Shown: positions 9,547 to 15,438 of the stretch, piece after piece
How positions within the stretch are numbered: the first letter of the stretch is position 1
Layout of the letters: each line of letters starts with the position of its first letter
Assembly: GCA_012514595.1 (NCBI GenBank)
Contig: JAAYZZ010000165.1
Coordinates: 1-16,718 of the forward strand
Direction of reading: 5' to 3'
Length of the DNA stretch: 16,718 nt
Origin: Elusimicrobiota bacterium
Lineage (GTDB): Bacteria > Omnitrophota > Gorgyraeia > Zapsychrales > Fredricksoniimonadaceae
Notes under the pieces: generated by a model
Seen by the model: only the letters and a program-made list of their open reading frames with translations
Told to the model about the DNA's origin: nothing
The model's database searches: none
Position numbers and translations under genes: made by a program

Positions 9547-10299
9547 ATGCTGCAGGACACGCATATCCATATCCAGGACCTTAAGCCGGAGAGCCTTATC
9601 CCGCCATTCCTCTCTTTTTTGAGATCGTCGGGTCCGGTCCGTTTCTTCAACTGCGCGATCACGCCCGCGGATTGGTCCCGTGTGCTCTTCCTGGCCGGGT
9701 CGGATCCCCATATCGTTCCGTTCCTCGGGATCCATCCCTGGTTCTCGGATTCCGTCTCTGACCAGGATTGGGAGGCCCTTGAAAGGCATCTTTCTTCATC
9801 GTCGCGCATCTTTTGCGGTGAGATGGGCCTGGACAAGTCCCGGAAGAACATCGGGATGGATGTCCAGAAAGAGGTCTTTGTCCGGCAGATCCGTCTGGCG
9901 AAGAAATATGACCGTCCGTTCGCGGTGCATTGTGTCCGGGCGTGGAGTGACGTGATCCCGCTCATCAGGGAACACGCCTCGGGGGTGAGGTTTTTGATGC
10001 ACTGTTTTCAGGGGTCCCGCGAGATCGCCGAGGAGGTCCTGGGGATGGGCGGGTTTCTGTCCCTTTCTGTGCGGGACTTCTTAAAAGGGGAGGCAGGCTT
10101 CCGCGACCTTGTGAGAGGCGTGCCCCTTGAGAAGGTCCTTATTGAGACGGACTTTCCCTATCAGGTCAAGCCGGGATCTCCCGGGGATTACGGGGAATCT
10201 CTCCGTCGGGGATACGAGGTCCTGGCCGGGTGGCGGGGCCTTTCTTTTGAAGACACGCTCGCGGAGATCATAAAGAATGGATCGGTTTTCACGGACTGA
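9547..10299 (+). CDS. TatD-family metal-dependent hydrolase/DNase
   Basis: Metal-dependent amidohydrolase-fold enzyme of the TatD family, associated with 3'-5' exonuclease or D-tyrosyl deacylase-like activity. The 250 aa product, near normal length, shows DTHIHI (4-9, metal H6 and H8), GIHPW (61-65), GEMGLD (91-96, E92), HC (128-129), HCFQGS (152-157) and ETDFPY (200-205, D202). The start is fixed at ATG 9547 because the DTHIH motif normally lies within a few residues of the N terminus. There is no Shine-Dalgarno: the bases upstream are the T-run of palindrome A, ending 1 bp before the ATG. Its end overlaps tcdA by 23 bp. The exact substrate is unknown, and I give no symbol because several TatD paralogues exist in most genomes. 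Confidence 0.88.
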   Translation: MLQDTHIHIQDLKPESLIPPFLSFLRSSGPVRFFNCAITPADWSRVLFLAGSDPHIVPFLGIHPWFSDSVSDQDWEALERHLSSSSRIFCGEMGLDKSRKNIGMDVQKEVFVRQIRLAKKYDRPFAVHCVRAWSDVIPLIREHASGVRFLMHCFQGSREIAEEVLGMGGFLSLSVRDFLKGEAGFRDLVRGVPLEKVLIETDFPYQVKPGSPGDYGESLRRGYEVLAGWRGLSFEDTLAEIIKNGSVFTD

Positions 10300-11002
10300 A
10301 CTCTTGCTGGGGCCGGAGAGGTCGGCTCGTCTGCGTTCGGCCTTTGTCGCGGTCGTGGGCCTCGGCGGAGTGGGGGCCCCCTGCGCGGAGGCCCTGGCCC
10401 GCTGCGGGGTGGGGCGCCTTCTTCTGATCGACGGGGACCGCATCATCCCTTCGAACATCAACCGGCATCCCTGGGCAGTGACAGGGACCCTGGATGTTCC
10501 CAAGGTCCTGGCCGGGCGAGAAAGGATCCTGGGGATCTCGCCGGATATCCGTGTGGAGGCCCGGGTTGAATTCGTCGATGAGACGAATCTCAGGACCCTT
10601 CTTGCAGAGAAGCCGGACGTCCTGGTCGATGCGATCGACCGGGTGGATGTCAAGGTGGCGCTCCTTGAAGCGGGCTGGAGGGGAGGGGTTCCTGTCGTCT
10701 CCTCGATGGGCGCGGCCCGCCGGTGCGATCCTTCCCGGATCCGCACGGCGGATCTGATGGAGACCAAAGGGTGCCCCCTGGCGCGCAAGGTTCGCCTAGA
10801 GCTCAAGGCGCGGGGCGTGGGACGGGGGATCCTCTGCGTGTATTCCGACGAGGTCCCCGCGGAGTCCTGTGAGGAAGAGGGGGATCGGGATGAGACGGGA
10901 CGCCGTCCCCTGGGCAGCCTGGTGACCGTGACCGCCGCCTTCGGGCTTCATACAGCGTCCAGGGCCCTGGACATGATCACAGCAGAAATGGAGAGACGAT
11001 GA
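10277..11002 (+). CDS. tcdA: tRNA threonylcarbamoyladenosine dehydratase (TcdA/CsdL, ThiF-E1 fold)
   Basis: ATP-dependent enzyme that dehydrates t6A37 of ANN-decoding tRNAs to cyclic t6A. The 241 aa product opens with the TcdA-typical RFSRTELLLG (3-12), then the nucleotide fold VGLGGVG (27-33), LLIDGDRIIPSNINR (49-63), DAIDRVDVK (118-126), SSMGAARRCDP (142-152) and a DPLA-like block CPLARKVRLELKARG (166-180). These separate it from ThiF, MoeB and ubiquitin-E1 relatives. It lacks the hydrophobic C-terminal anchor known from the E. coli enzyme and has an acidic loop near 197-207. It overlaps the tatD-family end by 23 bp and the next start by 4 bp (ATGA at 10999-11002), so the three genes are surely one transcription unit. 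Ribosome site is weak. Confidence 0.88.
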   Translation: MDRFSRTELLLGPERSARLRSAFVAVVGLGGVGAPCAEALARCGVGRLLLIDGDRIIPSNINRHPWAVTGTLDVPKVLAGRERILGISPDIRVEARVEFVDETNLRTLLAEKPDVLVDAIDRVDVKVALLEAGWRGGVPVVSSMGAARRCDPSRIRTADLMETKGCPLARKVRLELKARGVGRGILCVYSDEVPAESCEEEGDRDETGRRPLGSLVTVTAAFGLHTASRALDMITAEMERR

Positions 11003-12912
11003 AGGAGATCAAGAGGTTTCTGTTGATGCCTTTCCCGTGGGGCGTGGCGGCCTGCCTGGCTTTCTTAAAGAACGTTTCTTTCTCTTCCCTGGGGGCGTTC
11101 TCTGTCCCGGAGGGTTTTCAGGTCGGATTGTTCGGGGGCCTCTTTCTTTTGTCCGGATATGTTCTCCCGGGGTTCTGCGGATACTGGATCGATGTTCTTT
11201 TTTGTCCTTCGCTGCCGCCTGCCATGAAAGGAGTTCAAAGGGATATCCGGAAATTTGGCTGGATCAGCGTTCTGTTTCTTTTATTTCCGTTCCTTGTCCA
11301 GTTCCTGTTCTTTCTCGGTGGGGATCTTTATCAGACGGATTTCCTGATGGTGTTCGTGGCGCCTCTCTTGGGTTATTTTCTGGCGCATGTCTTGGTGAAG
11401 GACAGGGGCCGTTCGTTCGATCCTGCGAAAAAGGTCTTTGAGGACCTTTCTGTCATCGAACTCCTTCTTTTTTCCTCAGGATCGATCGTCTTCCTTTTTT
11501 CTTTTTTCTTGGCGGCGGGGACTCTCTCGCGAGTTTCCTGGCTGGCCGGCGTGATCGATGTCTTGAGAATCTATTGTTACTTTTTTGTCTTTTTTGCGGC
11601 CGCTTTACTTCTGTATCGGAGGAATTTCGAAGAGACCGCAAGAGCATCGGGTCCCTCTCCGGCGCTGATTATGATCAATCCGTCTTTTTCCGGGATCATC
11701 CCGGCGGTGAGCTCTCTCTTTTTTCGCCACTATCCCGGCATCTTCCTGGTCTTGCGGGCCCTGACCCCGGCGCGTTACCGGATCGTCGACTACAACAGGC
11801 ATCTGTGGGAGGACCGGTTCTTTGAAGAGAAGGGGATCGTCGCGATCACCTGCTTCTCTTCCAATTCTCCGGAGGCTTATCGGATCGCGAAAGAGTATCG
11901 CCGTCGGGGAAATACCGTGATCATGGGCGGGCCGCATGTGACCTTTTTCCCTGATGAGGCCCTGGAGTTCTGTGATGCCGTTGTGGTCGGGGAGGTCGAG
12001 GGGGTCTGGGAAGAGATCATTTCCGACTACGAGAACGGATGCCTCCGGAGGGTCTATCAGGGGAGCTGTCCTCCGGAGAAGGTGCGACGGGTCGTCGAGT
12101 TCATGAAAGAGGTCCCTGCCAACATGCTGTTCGGGAGCCTGGAGGCCACCCGCGGGTGCAAGTTCCGCTGCCATTTCTGCACATCCCCGGCCCTTCTGAA
12201 AGGTCGAAGCCTGCGGGCCACGGTGGAGGATATTGTTGAGATCCTGACCCAGGCCCGCCGGGAAAGGGACTCGTTCTATTTCGTCGATAACAACATCTAT
12301 CTGGACCCTTCTTATGCAAAGGACCTTTTTCGGGCCCTGATCCCTTTGAAGATCAAGTGGGGGTCCAGCATCAGTATCGACGTGGCCCGGGATGACGAGG
12401 CGGTCTCGTTGCTGAGGCTTTCGGGGTGCGATCTTGTGGGGATCGGTTATGAGATCACCAGGAGTTCAGGGGAGAAAGCGCGGGGGGGGAAGTTCAGCTT
12501 TGCCCAGGAATATCTGGAGCTGACAGCCAAGCTTCGCAAGGCCGGGGTCAATGTCAAGGCGAACTTTATGTTCGGGTTCCTGGGGGATACGTGGCCGCAC
12601 ATCTTTGATCTCTGGTCCTTTGCGTTCCGTCTCGGGGTTCCGGCCACGATCTTGTCGTTCCTCACGCCACTCCCGGGTTCGGAATTCTTTAATGATATGG
12701 TGAGGGAGGAGCGCATACTGAACCTCAACTGGAGGTCGTATAATGCGCAGAACATGGTCTTTCATCATCCCAGGCTGGGACATCCGCTCCTTTTGCGCAA
12801 AGGATTCTGGATGTTTAGCACACTTTTTTCCCTGACGACATCGGGATTCTTTCGCGTCGGACTGGTTTCTCTCTTCCTTCTGGTCGCCTTCAGATTGTTT
12901 TACGGCGTGTAG
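10999..12912 (+). CDS. Membrane-anchored B12-binding-domain radical SAM protein
   Basis: 637 aa. Residues 1-207 hold about five or six hydrophobic stretches (near 8-24, 41-68, 87-107, 114-133, 152-175 and 181-206), indicating an integral membrane domain. Residues about 222-355 look like a cobalamin-binding-type Rossmann domain (ALIMINPSFSG, VIMGGPHVTFFPDEAL, GEVEGVWEE) but lack the DxHxxG cobalt-ligating motif, as many members do. Residues 381-580 form a radical SAM domain with C387-x3-C391-x2-C394 (CKFRCHFC). A last hydrophobic stretch lies at 618-635. Function is unknown; relatives modify lipids, hopanoids, bacteriochlorophyll or natural products, so a membrane-lipid substrate is a guess from the fusion. 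ATG 10999 overlaps the tcdA stop, with GGAGAG upstream. Its 3' end overlaps the convergent minus-strand gene by 23 bp. Confidence 0.85.
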   Translation: MKEIKRFLLMPFPWGVAACLAFLKNVSFSSLGAFSVPEGFQVGLFGGLFLLSGYVLPGFCGYWIDVLFCPSLPPAMKGVQRDIRKFGWISVLFLLFPFLVQFLFFLGGDLYQTDFLMVFVAPLLGYFLAHVLVKDRGRSFDPAKKVFEDLSVIELLLFSSGSIVFLFSFFLAAGTLSRVSWLAGVIDVLRIYCYFFVFFAAALLLYRRNFEETARASGPSPALIMINPSFSGIIPAVSSLFFRHYPGIFLVLRALTPARYRIVDYNRHLWEDRFFEEKGIVAITCFSSNSPEAYRIAKEYRRRGNTVIMGGPHVTFFPDEALEFCDAVVVGEVEGVWEEIISDYENGCLRRVYQGSCPPEKVRRVVEFMKEVPANMLFGSLEATRGCKFRCHFCTSPALLKGRSLRATVEDIVEILTQARRERDSFYFVDNNIYLDPSYAKDLFRALIPLKIKWGSSISIDVARDDEAVSLLRLSGCDLVGIGYEITRSSGEKARGGKFSFAQEYLELTAKLRKAGVNVKANFMFGFLGDTWPHIFDLWSFAFRLGVPATILSFLTPLPGSEFFNDMVREERILNLNWRSYNAQNMVFHHPRLGHPLLLRKGFWMFSTLFSLTTSGFFRVGLVSLFLLVAFRLFYGV

Positions 12913-13540
12913 GGCGCAGGCCTTTTCTGGAGGCCCGCCGGAGGGTCTGCATCTCTGAAAAGAGTTTGATTGAGAGGACGCCAAGACCAAGGGCGGTGAG
13001 CGAGAAGATCACGCCTTTGAAGAGGATGAAGATGGATCCTCCCCAGGCCACGAAGAATCCGATCCTGTTGATCCTGTCCCGTTCGGATATGATATCCACC
13101 ATTGACGGGATCCCGAGGTCCCGGGAGAGCCGTTCGCTCAGCTGATACAGGGTCTCGTTCTCCTTGAGGGAAATGGTCCCCGAGGCGATCACGTTCCCGC
13201 CCAGCCGGGCCAGCGCCCGGTGCCGCAGATGCGCCAAAACCGCACACCCGACCGCGCCCCCCAGAAGAAGGACTGAACAGATGATCCCGACCGTCCCGTC
13301 TTTGGCGGCGGACAGGCCGAGACCCGACGCGATCACTCCTGTAAGGAGAAGGGCCTGTGTCCGCGAGAGCGCGTCCAGCCGGTTGTAATCCTTCCCGATA
13401 TCTTGAGAGACCCTTGTCAGATCAGCGCGCATCCACGCATCCAGAAGAAAGACGCGGAACCAGAGCCAGGAGAACTCGTCATACAGGATCGTGTTCTCGA
13501 TGGTCTTGGGAGTGATGAGGGGACATTTTTCTTTTTCCAT
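12890..13540 (-). CDS. Hypothetical membrane protein, four predicted helices
   Basis: I do not recognise this 216 aa protein. The first 60 residues are soluble and aromatic/charged (DEFSWLWFRVFLLDAWMRADL). Hydrophobic stretches follow at about 62-78 and 84-104, a charged central part (105-158) containing LKENETLYQLSERLSRDLG, then a second pair near 160-176 and 178-194, and a basic C-terminal tail (RRASRKGLRPTRRK). Two helical hairpins with a cytoplasmic middle loop are likely. The start ATG (13538-13540) has no good ribosome site but a promoter-like pair lies just upstream. It is the only minus-strand gene and converges on the radical SAM gene with a 23-bp overlap. Coding is supported by length, a plausible membrane topology and the empty opposite strand over most of its length. 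Confidence 0.7.
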   Translation of the reverse strand: MEKEKCPLITPKTIENTILYDEFSWLWFRVFLLDAWMRADLTRVSQDIGKDYNRLDALSRTQALLLTGVIASGLGLSAAKDGTVGIICSVLLLGGAVGCAVLAHLRHRALARLGGNVIASGTISLKENETLYQLSERLSRDLGIPSMVDIISERDRINRIGFFVAWGGSIFILFKGVIFSLTALGLGVLSIKLFSEMQTLRRASRKGLRPTRRKTI

Positions 13541-13552
13541 AAACTTTCATCA

Positions 13553-13582
13553 AGTATACCAGAGAAAATTAGGGACTGTCCC
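13553..13582 (-). promoter_or_regulatory. Predicted minus-strand promoter partly built from palindrome copy B
   Basis: Reading the minus strand, TATACT (13558-13553) is a 5/6 match to the -10 box, and GGGACA (13582-13577) lies 18 bp upstream as a 4/6 -35 match. The GGGACA is one arm of repeat copy B. Transcription would start near 13546, about 6 nt before the ATG of the minus-strand membrane protein gene, again giving an almost leaderless message. By-eye call only. Confidence 0.4.
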
Positions 13583-13586
13583 TAAT
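13568..13586. repeat. Dispersed palindrome copy B (GGGACTGTCCC core)
   Basis: A perfect 19-bp palindrome with 9-bp arms around centre T at 13577 (ATTAGGGACTGTCCCTAAT). Similarity to copy C extends leftward: 13559-13586 and 13650-13676 share CC(A/T)GAGAAA before the palindrome, so B and C are direct repeats whose centres are 90 bp apart. With CTG at the centre this copy is in - orientation. It lies 28 bp upstream of the minus-strand membrane-protein ATG. Confidence 0.85.
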
Positions 13587-13656
13587 AAAAAATTTAAACT
13601 TCGCTTTGGTTGTTTGTATATCGTGATAACGTACTCACAGAACACAATTCCTGAGA
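13587..13656. other. AT-rich spacer between direct repeats B and C
   Basis: Seventy bases, clearly richer in A and T than the surrounding genes, containing no gene. It may hold the promoter of the downstream surface-protein gene: TTTAAA (13593-13598) and TATATC (13617-13622), 18 bp apart, are only 4/6 matches each. Nothing stronger is visible. Confidence 0.3.
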
Positions 13657-13677
13657 AATTGGGGACTGTCCCTAATT
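13657..13677. repeat. Dispersed palindrome copy C (GGGACTGTCCC core)
   Basis: A 21-bp near-perfect palindrome with 10-bp arms around centre T at 13667; the only mismatch is a G-T pair (13661/13673). It lies 15 bp before the ATG of the formylglycine-enzyme-fold gene. Its orientation (CTG) is opposite to copy D at the other end of that gene. On the reverse strand the core reads TAGGGACAGTCCCC, which shares with copy D a run of four C on the same side. Confidence 0.85.
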
Positions 13678-13691
13678 AGAAGGGAGCTTCT

Positions 13692-15326
13692 ATGCGGATC
13701 AGGGAATATTTTTCGATCTTCTTGTTCGCCCTGACCTTTCTCGCGATGGCGCCTGCCGTCGCGTTTGGCAACAACCTCGACATCGCCAACATCTCGCTCG
13801 AATCGCAGAGTACGGGCAACGGCACCTGGGATATCGAGTTCGACATCTCCTGGGACAATTCCTGGTGCGAGAGCGGCGCCCAGTGCAACGGCGATGCAGG
13901 CAACGCCACCAACAACTGGGACGCGGCCTGGGTCTTTGCCAAGTACAGCGTCTATTCCGGCGGGGTCTGGGGTCCTTGGACTCACTGCAAGCTCAAGACA
14001 TCGGGCCACACGGAACCTTCAGGTTCGCAGATCGACACAGGGACCACTGATGGCGTGGGCATGGGCGTTTTCATCTACCGCGACGGGGCGGGGACAGGAA
14101 GCAACAACTGGGACAATGCCCGCATCGTCTGGCATTACGACGCCGACAGTGTGGCGGATGACGCGCTCCTCAAGGTCCAGGTCTTTGGGGTCGAGATGGT
14201 TCATGTGCCTGAAGGCAGTTTCTACGTGGGGTCGGGCGGCACGGAGTCCGGAAGTTTTACCGACGGAAGTTGGGTGTCGGGTGCCACGATCCCTTTCCAG
14301 ATCACCTCTGAAGGTGCCATCACCATCGCGGCCTCGGTAGGCAACCTTTGGGGCACCTCAACAAGCGGCAATAACACCATCGGCGGTGCCGGCACGCTTC
14401 CGGCCGCCTTCCCCAAGGGCTTTGCCCCCTTTTACATGATGAAATACGAGGTAACCCAAAAACAGTACGTGGATTTCCTCAATACCCTGACCCGTGACCA
14501 GCAGGAAGCCCGGGTGGCGGATCATGCAACAAACAGTTATTACTCGATGAGCGGGACCGAGTATGTGAATTATCGTTCCGGTATCCGCAACCCCGCGAGC
14601 ATTCCGGCAGCGCCGGGTGTCGTCACATTTGGCTGTGATCTCGACGGAATAACGACGCACAACGACACCAAGGGCGACGGCACATTTAACGAAAGCAATG
14701 ACGGCCAGTGGGTGGCGGCCAATTATCTGTCGTGGGCGGACCTCGCAGCCTACGCGGACTGGGCGGCGCTAAGGCCCTTCACGGAACTCGAGTATGAGAA
14801 GGCCGCGCGCGGGCCCGATTCTCCGTCGGCCAATGTATACGCCTGGGGATCTGCCTCTTTCGATGGAGATTGCCCTTCTTACGGATTGAGCGGCACCACC
14901 AGCGGCCAAGCCGATGAAGATGTGGATGACAACTGCAACCTTAATCACACCTCGAATACCGTGGACGGGCCCTACCGGGGCGGGATCTACGCGAAAGCCG
15001 CCACCACCCGCGCCCAGGCCGGGGCGGGTTACTACGGCATCATGGAATTTTCGGGAAATCTCTATGAGCGACCCGTGAGTGTGGGCGAGGCCACGGTGGG
15101 CCGTCTCTTTGACGGCACGCATGGCAACGGCGCTTTGACAGCGGCCGGTGCGGCCGATGCCTCGACATGGCCGGGGACGACTGCAACGGGCTCTGGGCGC
15201 CGTGGAGGCTCATGGAAGAGTGGCCCTCCTGTGGGTTATCGGCTTTCTTACCGGGGTTTGGCAGCGGGTGTGGATAGCACCCGCAGCAGCGATTACGGCG
15301 GTCGGTTGTGCAGAACTTCAGAATAG
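13692..15326 (+). CDS. Secreted protein with formylglycine-generating-enzyme (FGE/SUMF1) fold domain
   Basis: 544 aa. A signal peptide (about 1-26, FSIFLFALTFLAMAPAVAFG) directs export. Residues 27-165 are a beta-rich domain with WDIEFDISWDNSW and NWDAAWVFAKY (75-85). Residues about 165-543 are an FGE-sulfatase fold: VEMVHVPEGSFYVG (167-180), YMMKYEVTQKQYVDFLN (248-264), LSWADLAAYADWAALRPFTELEYEKAARG (346-374), GIMEFSGNLYERPVSVG (449-465), RRGGSWKS (503-510) and the end motif GGRLCRTSE (536-544). True sulfatase-activating function is unlikely; the fold is often a binding or display scaffold, so a cell-surface ligand role is inferred. ATG 13692 follows GGGAG. The TAG stop lies inside repeat D. 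Glycine codons are mostly GGC, unlike the GGG-rich upstream genes. Confidence 0.85.
   Translation: MRIREYFSIFLFALTFLAMAPAVAFGNNLDIANISLESQSTGNGTWDIEFDISWDNSWCESGAQCNGDAGNATNNWDAAWVFAKYSVYSGGVWGPWTHCKLKTSGHTEPSGSQIDTGTTDGVGMGVFIYRDGAGTGSNNWDNARIVWHYDADSVADDALLKVQVFGVEMVHVPEGSFYVGSGGTESGSFTDGSWVSGATIPFQITSEGAITIAASVGNLWGTSTSGNNTIGGAGTLPAAFPKGFAPFYMMKYEVTQKQYVDFLNTLTRDQQEARVADHATNSYYSMSGTEYVNYRSGIRNPASIPAAPGVVTFGCDLDGITTHNDTKGDGTFNESNDGQWVAANYLSWADLAAYADWAALRPFTELEYEKAARGPDSPSANVYAWGSASFDGDCPSYGLSGTTSGQADEDVDDNCNLNHTSNTVDGPYRGGIYAKAATTRAQAGAGYYGIMEFSGNLYERPVSVGEATVGRLFDGTHGNGALTAAGAADASTWPGTTATGSGRRGGSWKSGPPVGYRLSYRGLAAGVDSTRSSDYGGRLCRTSE
15196..15326 (+). other. Candidate variable region at the 3' end of the FGE-fold gene
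   Basis: Encodes residues about 502-544, from RRGGSW to the stop. In this fold the equivalent segment is the ligand-facing part and is the variable region of several diversity-generating-retroelement targets. Here many codons between GGSW and GGR end in T or G (GGT, TAT, CTT, TCT, TTG), whereas the preceding part of the gene is rich in C-ending codons, suggesting a different history. No template repeat or reverse transcriptase is in the window, so the call is speculative. Confidence 0.2.
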
Positions 15327-15341
15327 GGACAGACCCCTATT
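15322..15341. repeat. Dispersed palindrome copy D (GGGACAGACCC variant)
   Basis: AATAGGGACAGACCCCTATT: 7-bp arms AATAGGG and CCCTATT (15335-15341) around a six-base loop. The TAG stop of the FGE-fold gene (15324-15326) lies inside the left arm. The core differs from copies A-C by T to A after the CAG centre. Orientation is +, inverted relative to copy C. A T-run follows at 15353-15358, but it is too far from the stem for a typical terminator. Confidence 0.75.
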
Positions 15342-15438
15342 AACAGCCTTAATTTTTTCCTGAAAACGTCTTGAAGAGAGGGGGTTGGCGTGACAATATA
15401 AGTCCAACTTCTCCTAATCTAAATATTCTTCTTTTTTA
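15342..15438. promoter_or_regulatory. AT-rich leader before the beta-helix surface-protein gene
   Basis: Ninety-seven bases without a gene. GTGACA (15390-15395) is a 5/6 -35 match; 17 bp later CCTAAT (15413-15418) is a poor -10 match. TATAAG at 15397-15402 is another -10-like string without a well-spaced partner. No ribosome binding site is seen before the ATG at 15439, where the sequence is a run of pyrimidines ending TTTTTTA. A promoter is probable here but not pinned down. Confidence 0.3.

Noticed and set aside
13559..13677. Repeats B and C as a minimal CRISPR array
   Set aside because: Only two copies, each palindromic and also present at distant sites, with a 70-bp A/T-rich spacer and no cas genes.
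13491..13679. Small + strand frames over the B/C repeat region (MFSMVLG..., and 13403-13585)
   Set aside because: They run opposite the minus-strand membrane gene and through the palindromes, without motifs or ribosome sites.
13765..14340. 191-codon + strand frame inside the FGE-fold gene
   Set aside because: Out-of-frame, Ser/Arg/Thr-rich translation within a gene with a signal peptide and clear domain motifs.
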